This document shows positions 43,669 through 52,838 of a DNA stretch of 64,000 nt, one piece after another. Positions within the stretch are counted from its first letter, which is position 1, and each line of letters starts with the position of its first letter. The translations under genes were made by a program, and so were the position numbers. The stretch is from the NCBI GenBank assembly GCA_030019445.1, contig JASEEU010000001.1:248001-312000 (forward strand), written 5' to 3'. The notes below the pieces were generated by a model. The model ran no database searches. It was not told the origin of the DNA and was given only the letters and a program-made list of their open reading frames with translations. Origin of the DNA: Anaerosomatales bacterium. Its GTDB lineage: Bacteria > Actinomycetota > Coriobacteriia > Anaerosomatales > Anaerosomataceae.

Positions 43669-43701
43669 GAAGGGCCGTGCCGCTTGCCGGTGCGGCCCTT
43701 C
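43669..43701. terminator. bidirectional terminator between apt and the RlpA-like gene
   Basis: GAAGGGCCG...CGGCCCTTC form a long stem (GAAGGGCCGTGCCG against CGGTGCGGCCCTTC with one mismatch, loop CTTG) in the 71-base gap between two convergent genes, so it can serve both strands. Confidence 0.75.
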
Positions 43702-43707
43702 GGCGTG

Positions 43708-44787
43708 TCAGGACCCCGACGGCAGGACGATCTCGGCGTGCACCGGCTCGACGCCCGAGAAGCCGAGCGCCCGTGCTGCCGCCTTGGAGAGGTCGAGGTC
43801 GCGGCCCGCGATGAAGGGGCCGCGGTCGTTCACGACGACGATGATCCGCCTCTCGGCGCGCGTGAGCGCGAGGATGGTGCCGAACGGCAGCGTCCGAGAG
43901 GCGCAGGTGAAGTCGTTCTCGTTGAAGATCTGGCCGGAGGCGGTCGTGCGTCCGTGGAACTCATTGCCGTACCAGGAGCACACGGCGGTGAAGCTCGTGT
44001 TCGTGGTCTGGTACGTGCGCGGCATGTAGGCGGAGCAGAGATAGACGCGGTCGGTGTAGGGGAGGACGGTCGCCTCGGCGCGATCGATCGAATCGCCGGG
44101 GACCGAGCTGTCACGCCAGCGCTGACGCGTCTCGGCATCGAGCTTGCGGGCGGCGAGCAGGGCGGCGCGCGCCTCCTCGGTCAGCCGCTCGACGAGCGCT
44201 TCCTGCTCGGCCAGGGCCTTCGTGGACGCCTCCAGCCGCTCGGTCTGGAGACGCCTGAGCTCGATGTCTTGCGCGCGCAGGTCGTCGAGCACCGAGGCCT
44301 GGTAGCGGGCCTCCGCGAGGGCGAGGTTCAGGTCGGCGACGACGCGGCTGTCCTCCTCGGCGATGCGCGAGAGCAGCGAGGCCCGCGCGAACAGCTCGGC
44401 GACGGTATCGGCGGAGAGGAGCAGCGCGATGGGGCTGACGGGGCCGGTCTTGTACGTGGCGACGAGACGCTCCTCGTACAGAGCGCGGGCGACTGCGAGT
44501 TCGGCCTGCGCCGCTTCGACCGCGGTGCGCTGGGCGCGGATGCGCTCGGCGGTGACGGCCACGCGCGCCTCGAGCGCGGTGAGGTCGGACGTGATCGATT
44601 CGATCTCCCGTTCGAGCTCGAGCGCACGCTTGGTTGCAGCGTCCAGCTGGTCGTTGAGCTCGCCGACCGTGGCATCATCGGAGATGAGGGGAGGCGCGAC
44701 CGGCTCCGCCGACGCGTGAGCCGGCAGGCCGGCAAGCAGCGCGGCGAGCACGAGACCTACCAAGACGCTGGACGTGCGTGACGACAC
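43708..44787 (-). CDS. secreted coiled-coil protein with RlpA-like (double-psi barrel) domain
   Basis: A 359-residue exported protein. Signal peptide about residues 1-27 (GLPAHASAEP), a PcsB/CwlO-type coiled-coil domain (about 35-225) with LYEERLVATYKTGPVSPIALLLSADTVAEL, split here for description, and a C-terminal RlpA-like barrel (about 255-355): SWYGNEFHGRTTASGQIFN, ASRTLPFGTILAL, VVVNDRGPF and RDLDLSKAAARALGF. The D in VNDRGPF and D in DLDLS are the usual active-site acids of RlpA/MltA-type lytic transglycosylases and 3D-domain proteins, so peptidoglycan cleavage is likely. GTG start with GGAGGG upstream. Divergent from an NlpC/P60 gene that carries a related coiled coil. Confidence 0.87.
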   Translation of the reverse strand: MSSRTSSVLVGLVLAALLAGLPAHASAEPVAPPLISDDATVGELNDQLDAATKRALELEREIESITSDLTALEARVAVTAERIRAQRTAVEAAQAELAVARALYEERLVATYKTGPVSPIALLLSADTVAELFARASLLSRIAEEDSRVVADLNLALAEARYQASVLDDLRAQDIELRRLQTERLEASTKALAEQEALVERLTEEARAALLAARKLDAETRQRWRDSSVPGDSIDRAEATVLPYTDRVYLCSAYMPRTYQTTNTSFTAVCSWYGNEFHGRTTASGQIFNENDFTCASRTLPFGTILALTRAERRIIVVVNDRGPFIAGRDLDLSKAAARALGFSGVEPVHAEIVLPSGS

Positions 44788-44853
44788 GGCGTTTTCCCTC
44801 CGTGGCCTGCGCGCGACTCATACATGCTAGCAGAAGTGCCGATGACCATGGTG

Positions 44854-44862
44854 TGGTACGAT
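44854..44862 (+). promoter_or_regulatory. extended -10 upstream of the NlpC/P60 gene
   Basis: TGG-TACGAT at 44854-44862 matches the extended -10 form TGn-TAnnnT. It lies in the divergent gap with the RlpA-like gene, about 75 bases before ATG 44938. Confidence 0.35.
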
Positions 44863-44937
44863 ACGCTTGAGCTCGTGACCGGCCTCGGAGTCCTCTTGAA
44901 GTACTCTCCAACGCAGCCGGAGGTGAACGTCCGCGCC

Positions 44938-46041
44938 ATGCGTCACAGCCGCATCATCGTTCTGGTGTGCTCCATCCTCGTGATCGGCTCGCTGCTTGCG
45001 ACGCCGGCGTTCGCCGAACCCACCAATGCGGAGATCGAAGCAGCGCGCGCCGAGGCTGACGCAGCACGGGCCGAGCTCGATCGTATGAACGCCGAGCTCG
45101 AGATCCAGGTCGAGGAGTACAACGCCATCACCGAGGAGCTCGAGGCCACGCGCGAGCGGATCCGCGAGACCCGTGACGACCTCGAACTCGCCGAGCGCGA
45201 GCTCTCGGCCGCGCAGGTGCAGCTCGCGGAGCGGGCGGCGAACATCTACAAGGACGGCGGCACCGGGTTCCTCGAGGTCCTTCTCGGTACGACGTCGTTC
45301 GAGGACCTCGTGACGCGGCTCGACCTGCTGACGCGCATCAACCGCTCGGACGCGCTCGTGGTGGCCGACGTGAAGGAAGCGAAAGCGCAGGTCGAGGCTC
45401 TCAAGCGCTCCCTCGAGGCGCGCGAGGCGGAGCAGGTTGCGCTGCGCAGCGAGGCGGAGGCGCGCGCTCAGGCCATCGAGCGGAAGATCGCCGACCAGGC
45501 GGCGTACGTCGGCAGGCTCGACTCCGAGATCAAACAGTTGATCGCCGAGGAGGAAGAGCGCCAGCGTAAGCTGGCCGAGGAGCGCGCGCGCCAGGCCGCC
45601 GCGGCGGCTGCGCAGTATGCGAGCAACCGCACGCCGACCGACCCGGGCTCGCTGGGTGCGGGTCACCCCGAGGCCGTCCAGATCGCCTTGCAGTACCTTG
45701 GCGTGCCGTACCAGTGGGGCGGCTCTTCGCCGAGCGGTTTCGACTGCTCGGGACTGTGCCAGTACGTCTACCGACAGATCGGGATCGACCTGCCGAGGAC
45801 GAGCCGCAGCCAGTTCAAGGCCGGCCAGCACATCCCCCCGGGCCGGCTCGACCTGCTCGTCCCCGGCGACCTCGTCTTCTTCGGCTACGACGGCGATCCG
45901 TCGCGCGTCCACCACGTGGGCATCTACGTGGGCGACGGGAACTACGTGCACGCCCCGCAGACCGGCGATGTGGTGAAGGTCTCCTCGCTCACAGAGCGCA
46001 TCGCGTCGCGGGGCGACTACGTCGGCGCGTCCCGCTTCTAG
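44938..46041 (+). CDS. secreted NlpC/P60 endopeptidase with coiled coil
   Basis: A 367-residue exported hydrolase. A signal peptide (RHSRIIVLVCSILVIGSLL...AFA-EP) is followed by a PcsB/RipA-like coiled coil (about 30-225) with LAERAANIYKDGGTGFLEVLLGTTSFEDL (described in part) and an NlpC/P60 domain (about 250-367). Catalytic residues are visible: Cys in SGFDCSGLC, His in HHVGIYVGDG and a further polar His in YVHAPQTG. It cleaves D-Glu-diaminopimelate-type bonds in stem peptides; the coiled coil normally keeps such enzymes inactive until FtsEX releases them. ATG 44938 is chosen because the signal peptide starts there, though GGAGG is 12 bases away; an in-frame GTG at 44923 is possible. Confidence 0.92.
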   Translation: MRHSRIIVLVCSILVIGSLLATPAFAEPTNAEIEAARAEADAARAELDRMNAELEIQVEEYNAITEELEATRERIRETRDDLELAERELSAAQVQLAERAANIYKDGGTGFLEVLLGTTSFEDLVTRLDLLTRINRSDALVVADVKEAKAQVEALKRSLEAREAEQVALRSEAEARAQAIERKIADQAAYVGRLDSEIKQLIAEEEERQRKLAEERARQAAAAAAQYASNRTPTDPGSLGAGHPEAVQIALQYLGVPYQWGGSSPSGFDCSGLCQYVYRQIGIDLPRTSRSQFKAGQHIPPGRLDLLVPGDLVFFGYDGDPSRVHHVGIYVGDGNYVHAPQTGDVVKVSSLTERIASRGDYVGASRF

Positions 46042-46122
46042 CGAGGCCGGGAGGGCAGGGCGACACGTCGCATAGACCGCATGGAGCCGCCCCCTGGTGG
46101 CAGGTCGCTGCATCACTCCCTG

Positions 46123-46131
46123 TGCTATGAT
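46123..46131 (+). promoter_or_regulatory. extended -10 upstream of iorA
   Basis: TGC-TATGAT at 46123-46131, about 54 bases before the iorA GTG, in the only gap before the ior-liv-paaK run. Confidence 0.4.
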
Positions 46132-46184
46132 TCGCCCAACCCGCGGCATCACGCGGGACGTATCCATTCGGCAGCGGAGGTGTC

Positions 46185-47939
46185 GTGTCGCGTACCCTCA
46201 CATCGGGCAACGAAGCCGTCGCGCGGGGCGCGTGGGAAGCGGGCGTCGCGGTGGGAGTCGGGTACCCCGGGACGCCGTCGACCGAGGTGCTTGAGAACCT
46301 CGTGCGCTACGAAGGCGTCCGCTGCGAGTGGGCGCCCAACGAGAAGGTGGCTGCCGAGGTCGCGGCCGGGGCGAGCATGGCCGGCAAGCGCGCGCTCGTG
46401 ACGATGAAGCACGTGGGGCTCAACGTGGCCGCGGACCCGCTCTACACGCAGGCGTACGCCGGTGTGCGTGGCGGGCTCGTCTATCTCGTGGCCGACGACC
46501 CGGGCATGCACTCATCGCAAAACGAGCAGGACACGCGCAATCATGCCGCGGCGGCCAAGGTGCCGCTGCTCGAGCCCTCGGACAGCGACGAAGCCCGCCG
46601 GTTCACGCGCGTGGCGTTCGAGATCTCGGAGAAGCACGACATCCCTGTCATCGTACGGACCACCACCCGCATCTCGCACGGGAAGAGCCTGACCGCCGCC
46701 GAGGACCCCGAGACGCTCGTGACGCGCTCGTACGTCAAGGAACCCGACAAGTGGGTCATGATCCCTGGACACGCAAGGGCGCGGCGTCGCCTGCTCGATG
46801 GGCGGCTGGCGGGGCTCGCCGCCTACGCGAACGACTGCGATCTGAACCGCATGGAGCTTCGGGACCCGTCGCTGGGGATCGTGTGCTCCGGGGTGGTCTA
46901 CCAGTACGTGCGTGAAGCCCTCCCGGAAGCCTCGGTGCTCAAGCTGGGGATGCCGTACCCCTTCCCGTCGGACCTCGTGCTCGACTTCAACTCGAGGGTC
47001 GAGCGGGTCGCGGTCATCGAGGAGCTCGACCCGTACTTGACGTCGAGGGTGAAGGCGCTCGGTGTCGAGCTCGTCGAGCACGGCCTGCCGAGCATCGGTG
47101 AGCTCTCGCCCCGGATGATCGCCGAGGCGTTCGGCGAGACCCCGCTCGATCAGCGCGAGGCGTTCAACGACCTGCCGCCACGGCCTCCGCTGCTGTGTCC
47201 CGGTTGCCCGCATCGCGGCGTGTTCTGGGCTCTCGACCGGATGAAGGCGGTCGTGACCGGCGATATCGGCTGCTACACGCTCGGCGCGCTCCCGCCGCTG
47301 CAGGCGATGGACAGCTGCATCTGCATGGGTGCGAGCGTCGGCATGGCGCACGGCATGGAGATCGCCGCCGGGACCGACCGCCCGCTCGTCGCGGTCATCG
47401 GCGACTCGACATTCGCTCACTCCGGGATCACCGGTCTGCTGCACATGGTGTACAACGGCGGACACGGCACCGTCGTGGTGCTGGACAATCGGACGACCGC
47501 GATGACGGGTCACCAGGGCAACCCGGTCAGCGGTCGCACGATCGCCGGGGACCCCGCTCCTGAGCTTGACCTCGAGGCGCTCGGCGTCGCGCTCGGCGCC
47601 GCGACGGTGCGCGTCGTGGATCCCCAGGACCTGGAGGCCACCCTCGCCGTACTACGCGAGGAGACGGCGGCGGAGCACGTGAGCGTCGTGGCGGCCAAGG
47701 CGCCCTGCGCGCTGCTCATCGGCCCCACCGAGCTCCGGTATGCGGTAGATGACGAGCTCTGCAGCAAGTGCGGCGCGTGCGTGCGCCTTGGGTGTCCAGC
47801 GATCTCCAAGGAGCCTTCGGGCATCGCGAGCATCGACGTGTCGGTCTGCGTGGGATGCGGACAGTGCGTGCAGGTGTGCCGCTACGACGCGATCGCCGAG
47901 ACCGGTCCGGCCTGCGACATCGGGGGAGGCGCCTCATGA
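46185..47939 (+). CDS. iorA: indolepyruvate:ferredoxin oxidoreductase, alpha subunit
   Basis: A 584-residue subunit that binds thiamine diphosphate and ferredoxin-type clusters and oxidises arylpyruvates (indolepyruvate, phenylpyruvate, hydroxyphenylpyruvate) to aryl-acetyl-CoA. Blocks: GNEAVARGAWEAGVAVGVGYPGTPSTEV in part, LLCPGCPHRGVFWAL (Cys), GDIGCYTLGALPP, GDSTFAHSGITGLLHMVYNGG and NRTTAMTGHQ (ThDP site), ending in two 4Fe-4S motifs CSKCGACVRLGCPA and CVGCGQCVQVC. GTG start. Followed with ATGA overlap by iorB. It supplies the link between aromatic amino acids and the phenylacetate-CoA ligases. Confidence 0.96.
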   Translation: MSRTLTSGNEAVARGAWEAGVAVGVGYPGTPSTEVLENLVRYEGVRCEWAPNEKVAAEVAAGASMAGKRALVTMKHVGLNVAADPLYTQAYAGVRGGLVYLVADDPGMHSSQNEQDTRNHAAAAKVPLLEPSDSDEARRFTRVAFEISEKHDIPVIVRTTTRISHGKSLTAAEDPETLVTRSYVKEPDKWVMIPGHARARRRLLDGRLAGLAAYANDCDLNRMELRDPSLGIVCSGVVYQYVREALPEASVLKLGMPYPFPSDLVLDFNSRVERVAVIEELDPYLTSRVKALGVELVEHGLPSIGELSPRMIAEAFGETPLDQREAFNDLPPRPPLLCPGCPHRGVFWALDRMKAVVTGDIGCYTLGALPPLQAMDSCICMGASVGMAHGMEIAAGTDRPLVAVIGDSTFAHSGITGLLHMVYNGGHGTVVVLDNRTTAMTGHQGNPVSGRTIAGDPAPELDLEALGVALGAATVRVVDPQDLEATLAVLREETAAEHVSVVAAKAPCALLIGPTELRYAVDDELCSKCGACVRLGCPAISKEPSGIASIDVSVCVGCGQCVQVCRYDAIAETGPACDIGGGAS

Positions 47940-48529
47940 GCACCGTGACGACGGTCGTGCTCGCGGGGGTCGGCGGGCAGGGGACCATCCTTGCGGGCGA
48001 CGTGCTCGCGAAGGTCGCGGTCGCCGAGGGCTTCGACGTGAAGCTCTCGGAGGTCCACGGCATGGCGCAAAGGGGCGGGTCGGTGGACACCATCGTCCGT
48101 TTCGGCGAGGAGGTGTTCGCTCCGGTCATAGACCTTGGTGTGGCCGAGCACCTCATCGCCTTCGAGCTCCTCGAGGCCGCGCGCAAGATCCCGTACCTGG
48201 CGCCCGGCGGCAGGCTCGTGGTGAACACCCGGACGATCCAGCCGCTTCCCGTACTGACAGGCGTGTTCCCGCCGCCCGTGGGGCTCGTTCCGGCGCTCGA
48301 GTACGAAGGCGCCATCTTCCTCGATGCCGAGGCGCTGGCGTGCGAAGCGGGCAGCCCGCGCTCGGCCAACATCGTGCTCATGGGCGCGGCGTCGGTCGGG
48401 CTTCCTTTCTCGGCGGAGACCTGGCGCTCGGTGATCGAGCGTCGCGTCCCCGCGAAGACGGTCGAGGCCAACCTGCGGGCGTTCGAGCTCGGCAGGGAGG
48501 CATGCGAGGGAGGTGCGTGCTCGTCATGA
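47936..48529 (+). CDS. iorB: indolepyruvate:ferredoxin oxidoreductase, beta subunit
   Basis: A 197-residue OFOR gamma-type subunit: VVLAGVGGQGTILAGDVLAKVA, quoted in part for its GVGGQGT loop, SEVHGMAQRGGSVDTIVRFG and PYLAPGGRLVVNT are diagnostic. It binds CoA and completes the IorAB heterodimer. ATG 47936 overlaps the iorA stop; its own stop overlaps the ACT gene's ATG, so three proteins are made together. Confidence 0.95.
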   Translation: MSTVTTVVLAGVGGQGTILAGDVLAKVAVAEGFDVKLSEVHGMAQRGGSVDTIVRFGEEVFAPVIDLGVAEHLIAFELLEAARKIPYLAPGGRLVVNTRTIQPLPVLTGVFPPPVGLVPALEYEGAIFLDAEALACEAGSPRSANIVLMGAASVGLPFSAETWRSVIERRVPAKTVEANLRAFELGREACEGGACSS

Positions 48530-48957
48530 GCGACACCACGGTCCGCCAGCTCTCGGTGTTCATCGAGAACAAGTCAGGGCGCGTGAGCGAGGTGACAGGG
48601 TTGCTCGGCGAGGCGGATGTGAACATCCGTGGCTTCTCGGTGAGCGACACCGCCGAGTACGGCATCCTGCGGCTTGTCGTGGATCGACCGGATGAGGCCG
48701 CGCGCGTGCTCAGGGAGGCCGGCTTCACGGTCCGCATGGACGACGTCATCTGCATCGATCTGCCCGACCGCCCCGGGGGGTTGGCGGAGGTCCTGCGCAT
48801 GGTGTCGGCCGCGGGCGTGAACATCGAGTACGTCTACTCGCTCGTGGCGACGTACATCGTGATCAACGTCGCCGATGTGTCTCGGGCACTGCACCTGCTG
48901 TCCGGTACGCCGGTGCGGCTGGTTGGTCAGGAGGAGATCGCGAAGGTGCATCTGTAG
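48526..48957 (+). CDS. tandem ACT-domain protein (copy 2)
   Basis: A 143-residue protein with two ACT domains, VRQLSVFIENKSGRVSEVTG and DLPDRPGGLAEVLRMV, closely similar to the ACT protein after paaK copy 1 (shared VRQLSVF-EN and D-TAEYGI-R phrases). It probably senses an amino acid, most simply an aromatic or branched-chain one given its place between iorAB and the liv transporter. No enzymatic domain. Starts with ATG overlapping the iorB stop. Confidence 0.9.
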   Translation: MSDTTVRQLSVFIENKSGRVSEVTGLLGEADVNIRGFSVSDTAEYGILRLVVDRPDEAARVLREAGFTVRMDDVICIDLPDRPGGLAEVLRMVSAAGVNIEYVYSLVATYIVINVADVSRALHLLSGTPVRLVGQEEIAKVHL

Positions 48958-49000
48958 CGCCCCACAAGGGCGCGACGGTCTCAGAGGGAGGAGGCCCCCG

Positions 49001-50185
49001 GTGAGGAACAGACGACATGTGGCGGCGGTGATGGCGGTACTGCTTGCGGTGACCGTGTCGCTCGCGGGATGCGGCGGTGACGCCGGCAGCGACGGGGAGG
49101 CGCAGGGGGGCGAGCCCATCAGGATCGGCGCCGTGCTCTCGCTGAGCGGGACGTACAGCGGGCTCGGCACGCCCGAGAAGCAGGCGATCGAGCTCGAGGT
49201 CGAGCGCATCAACGATTCCGGCGGCATCGACGGACGGCCGCTTCAGGTGGTCTTCGAGGACGATGCGACCGACCCGGCTAAGGCCGTGGCCGCGGCGACG
49301 CGCCTGATCGAGCGCGAGAACGTCGTCGCCGTGATCGGCGCGACCGGCACCGGGCAGACGATGGCGCTGCGCGATGAGTGCGTGAGGGCGCAGATACCGG
49401 TCGTCTCGATGGCCGGCGGCTCGGTCGTCACCGACGACTTCAGCGAGTGGGTGTTCCAGACGCCGTGGCCCAACCGGATCGTGGTCCCGTTCACGCTCGA
49501 ACAGCTCGCCGAGCGAGGGCTCACGCGCGTGGGTGTGATCTCCGACAGCGGCGGCTACGGAGCCGACGGGCACGCGATCATCGTGGCCGAGGCGGCCGGC
49601 GCGGGTGTCGAGATCGTCGCCGATGAGACGTTCAACCCCGGCGACACCGATATGACGGCGCAGCTGACCAAGATCCGCGGCGCCGAGCCGGATGCCGTGC
49701 TCATGTGGAACGCCGGCAAGGAGGCAGCGATCGTGGCGCAGAACATGGCGCAGCTCGGCTTCGACGTCCCGCTCGTCGGTAGCCCGGGCAATGGTCGTGT
49801 CGAGTTCATCGACGGCGCGGGAGACGCTGCCGAAGGCTTCCGCTTCGCCGCGGGCAAGATCCTCGTGCCCGAGGCGTACGGCGATGACGTCGAGGCCTAC
49901 GACGTGGCGACCGGCTTCATCGAGCGTTTCACCGAGCGCTACGACAAGGCTCCCGACATCTTCGCCGGTCACGCCTACGACGCGATCTGGGTCGTCGCCG
50001 ACGCGCTCGACCGCCTGGAGGGCGACATCGATCCTGTCGCGCTGAGAGATGCGATCGAGCAGACGAGCGGGCTCGTGGGGGTGGGCGGGACGTTCACGTA
50101 CGCCCCGAACGACCACAACGGGCTCTCGACGTCCGAGCTTGTCTTCTACCGCATCGAGAACGGAACGTGGGTGCTGGACGAGTGA
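49001..50185 (+). CDS. livK: branched-chain amino acid ABC transporter, substrate-binding lipoprotein
   Basis: A 394-residue periplasmic-binding-type lipoprotein: signal with lipobox SLAGCGG (Cys about residue 24) and a type I binding fold (IRIGAVLSLSGTYSGLG, INDSGGIDGRPLQVVFEDDA, VVAVIGATGTGQTMA). It captures the amino acid for LivHMGF. GGGAGGAGG precedes GTG 49001. Substrate may be branched-chain or aromatic amino acids, or aryl acids, given the flanking ior and paaK genes. Confidence 0.92.
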   Translation: MRNRRHVAAVMAVLLAVTVSLAGCGGDAGSDGEAQGGEPIRIGAVLSLSGTYSGLGTPEKQAIELEVERINDSGGIDGRPLQVVFEDDATDPAKAVAAATRLIERENVVAVIGATGTGQTMALRDECVRAQIPVVSMAGGSVVTDDFSEWVFQTPWPNRIVVPFTLEQLAERGLTRVGVISDSGGYGADGHAIIVAEAAGAGVEIVADETFNPGDTDMTAQLTKIRGAEPDAVLMWNAGKEAAIVAQNMAQLGFDVPLVGSPGNGRVEFIDGAGDAAEGFRFAAGKILVPEAYGDDVEAYDVATGFIERFTERYDKAPDIFAGHAYDAIWVVADALDRLEGDIDPVALRDAIEQTSGLVGVGGTFTYAPNDHNGLSTSELVFYRIENGTWVLDE

Positions 50186-50188
50186 CCG

Positions 50189-51067
50189 ATGGATAGCGCG
50201 GAGCTGCTGCAGTTCGCGATCGCCGGGCTGAAAAGCGGTTCCATCTACGCCCTGGTGGCGCTCGGCTTCTCGCTGGTGTATGGCTCCACGGGCATCATCA
50301 ACTTCGCCCAGGGCGAGTTCTTCATGCTCGGCGGCATGCTGTCGGTCTTCTTCCGCGACGCGGGCATGCCGCTTCCTGTCGCGGGCGTCTCGGCCATCGT
50401 GGTCACGGGGCTCGTAGGCCTCGCCTTCGAGCGCTTCCTGCTCCGTCCGCGCCGAGATGCGGGTCCGCTCGTGCTCATCATCATCACCATCGGCGGCTCG
50501 ATGGTGATCAAGTCGCTCGCGCGCCACGCCTTCGGCGGCAACGAGCTCTCTCTGCCGATGTTCTCATCCGGAGCCTCGGTGATGGTGGCAGGCGCTGCCG
50601 TTGAGCGGCAGGCGCTGTGGATGTGGGGGCTCACGGCGCTTGCCGTCGTCGCGCTCACCGTCGTGCACGCCCGGACCCGATTCGGCAGGGCGATGCGCGC
50701 GTGCTCGCTCTCACACGACGCCGCACGGCTCATGGGCATCGACACGGCGAAGGTCGTGATGGTGAGCTTCGGGCTGGCCGCGGCGCTCGGAGCGCTCGGC
50801 GGCTTCGTGGTCACGCCGCTCACGCAGACGTCGTTCGACGTCGGAGCGCGCATCGGCCTCAAGGGTTTTGCGGGCGCCATCCTCGGAGGCCTCGGCAACC
50901 CGCTCGGCGCGGTCGTGGGCGGGCTTGCGCTCGGTCTGCTCGAGAGCCTGTCGATCGCGTTCATCTCCTCCACGTACAAAGACGCCATCTCGCTCGTCGT
51001 GCTGCTTGCGATGCTGTTCATCAGACCGCAGGGGCTTCTCGGCAGGGCGTCGAGGGAGAAGGTATGA
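50189..51067 (+). CDS. livH: branched-chain amino acid ABC transporter permease LivH
   Basis: A 292-residue permease with about eight helices; GSIYALVALGFSLVYGSTGIINFAQGEFFM, in part, and the cytoplasmic EAA-like loop RFGRAMRACSLSHDAARLMGID are the family landmarks. It pairs with LivM to form the translocation path. Starts three bases after livK and overlaps livM by four bases. Confidence 0.94.
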   Translation: MDSAELLQFAIAGLKSGSIYALVALGFSLVYGSTGIINFAQGEFFMLGGMLSVFFRDAGMPLPVAGVSAIVVTGLVGLAFERFLLRPRRDAGPLVLIIITIGGSMVIKSLARHAFGGNELSLPMFSSGASVMVAGAAVERQALWMWGLTALAVVALTVVHARTRFGRAMRACSLSHDAARLMGIDTAKVVMVSFGLAAALGALGGFVVTPLTQTSFDVGARIGLKGFAGAILGGLGNPLGAVVGGLALGLLESLSIAFISSTYKDAISLVVLLAMLFIRPQGLLGRASREKV

Positions 51068-52071
51068 TCGCGACCCTGCTGACACGCGTCCGGTACGGGG
51101 CGGTCATCGCGATCGGCGTCGTGGTTGCGGTGCTCCCGCTGCTCACCGGCGACCGGTACCTGATCGGGAAGGTGCTCGTGTTCGTCGCGCTCAACCTGAT
51201 CATCGTGAGCGGGTTGGCGCTCGTCTTCGGCTTCGCCGGGCAGATCTCGCTCGGCCACGCGGCGTTCTGCGGTCTCGGTGCGTACACGACCGGGTTCCTC
51301 GTGACCACGCTCGACTGGCCGCCGCTGCTCGGCGTGGTCGCGGCGGTGCTGATCTCCGGGCTCGGGGGGCTCGCGCTCGCGCTCCCGAGCCTGCGGCTCA
51401 AGGGGCACTATCTCGCCATGGCGACGCTCGGCTTCAACGAGATCATGAGCGTCCTCTTCGTCGAGATGGATGCGGTGACCGGCGGCAACAACGGGCTCTC
51501 GGGCATCCCGTACTTCTCGGTGGCGGGCGCGCGGTTCGACACCCCCGCGCTCAACTACTGGCTCGTGTGGGGCGTCGCGGCGGTCGTGCTGGCGCTGGCG
51601 TACAACATCGTCCGCGGTCGTCCCGGCCGCGCCATGCGCGCACTGCACGGCAGCGAGATCGGCGCGCTCGCGTCTGGTGTGGACACGACGCGCCTGAAGG
51701 TGCAGGTCTTCGGACTCTCCGCCGCGTTCGCGGGTCTCGCCGGGGCGCTGTACGCGCACTCGGTGGGCTTCGTGTCGCCGACCACGTTCTCGCTCGAGAC
51801 GTCGGTCATCCTGGTCGCGATGGTGGTGATCGGCGGCTCCGGCTCGCTCGCGGGGCCGGTCATGGCGGCGGTCGTGCTCACCCTCGTGCCGTACGCGGAC
51901 GCGCTCGTCCCGGGTCTCTCGGCCGATACGGTCGCCCTCATGCAGGACTGGGAGGCCGACGTCTACGGCATCCTCATGATCGGCGTGATCATCCTGGCGC
52001 CGGGTGGTCTGGGCCGCCTGCTCGTCAGCCGTCGGGATCGGCGTGTGGCCGAGGCGGGTGAGGCCGCATGA
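51064..52071 (+). CDS. livM: branched-chain amino acid ABC transporter permease LivM
   Basis: A 335-residue permease with about nine helices. LVFGFAGQISLGHAAFCGLGAYTTG near residue 60 (in part) and GRAMRALHGSEIGALASGVD are the LivM signatures. ATG 51064 overlaps the livH stop and the end overlaps livG. Second membrane subunit of the importer. Confidence 0.94.
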   Translation: MIATLLTRVRYGAVIAIGVVVAVLPLLTGDRYLIGKVLVFVALNLIIVSGLALVFGFAGQISLGHAAFCGLGAYTTGFLVTTLDWPPLLGVVAAVLISGLGGLALALPSLRLKGHYLAMATLGFNEIMSVLFVEMDAVTGGNNGLSGIPYFSVAGARFDTPALNYWLVWGVAAVVLALAYNIVRGRPGRAMRALHGSEIGALASGVDTTRLKVQVFGLSAAFAGLAGALYAHSVGFVSPTTFSLETSVILVAMVVIGGSGSLAGPVMAAVVLTLVPYADALVPGLSADTVALMQDWEADVYGILMIGVIILAPGGLGRLLVSRRDRRVAEAGEAA

Positions 52072-52838
52072 CGCTTCTCGCCGTGCGTGACCTCACCAAG
52101 CGTTTCGGCGGACTCACCGCTGTGGACGGCGTGAGCTTCGACGTGCACGAAGGCGCCATCAAGGCCGTGATCGGTCCCAACGGCGCCGGCAAGAGCACGC
52201 TCTTCAACCTCCTCACCGGGTTCGAGAAGGCCGACGCTGGACAGGTGACCCTCGCCGGCGAGCCGCTGCTCGGCCGGAGGCCGAGCGACATCGTCGGTTG
52301 CGGCGTGGCGCGGACGTTCCAGAACACGCAGCTGTTCGAAGAGCTCACCGTGGCCGAGAACGTCCTCGTCGGCCTCCACCGACGCCTGAAGGCCGGTCTC
52401 GGCCGCTCGGCGCTGCGCATCGCGGTGCGTTCCGAGGAGCGATGGGCCGAGCGTGAAGCCGCGCGGCTGCTGGCGCTCATCGGCATCGAGCGGTGGGCCG
52501 AGACGCCCGCCGCGGACCTGCCGCAGGGCGTGCGCCGCTCGTGCGAGATCGCGCGCGCTCTCGCCACCGGCCCGCGGGTGCTCCTCCTCGACGAACCGGC
52601 CGCGGGGCTCAACCGCTCCGAGACCGACGCGCTCGGCTCCGTCCTCTACCGCATCCGCGACGCCGGCGTCACGACCGTCGTCGTCGAGCACGACATGGGG
52701 CTCGTGATGGAGGTAAGCGAGGAGATCGTCGTCCTCGACCGGGGGCGGAAGATCGCCGAAGGGCCGCCGCTGCTCATCCAGAAGGACCCCGCGGTGCTCG
52801 AGGCGTACCTCGGAGAGGAGCCCGACGATGAGCTCTGA
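52068..52838 (+). CDS. livG: branched-chain amino acid ABC transporter ATPase LivG
   Basis: A 256-residue ATPase with Walker A GPNGAGKSTLFNLLTG, Q-loop VARTFQNTQLF, Walker B VLLLDEPAAGL and switch His VVEHDMGLV. The ABC signature reads LPQGVRRSCEIARAL, a slightly divergent LSxGxxR form common in LivG. Overlaps both neighbours. Confidence 0.94.
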   Translation: MTLLAVRDLTKRFGGLTAVDGVSFDVHEGAIKAVIGPNGAGKSTLFNLLTGFEKADAGQVTLAGEPLLGRRPSDIVGCGVARTFQNTQLFEELTVAENVLVGLHRRLKAGLGRSALRIAVRSEERWAEREAARLLALIGIERWAETPAADLPQGVRRSCEIARALATGPRVLLLDEPAAGLNRSETDALGSVLYRIRDAGVTTVVVEHDMGLVMEVSEEIVVLDRGRKIAEGPPLLIQKDPAVLEAYLGEEPDDEL

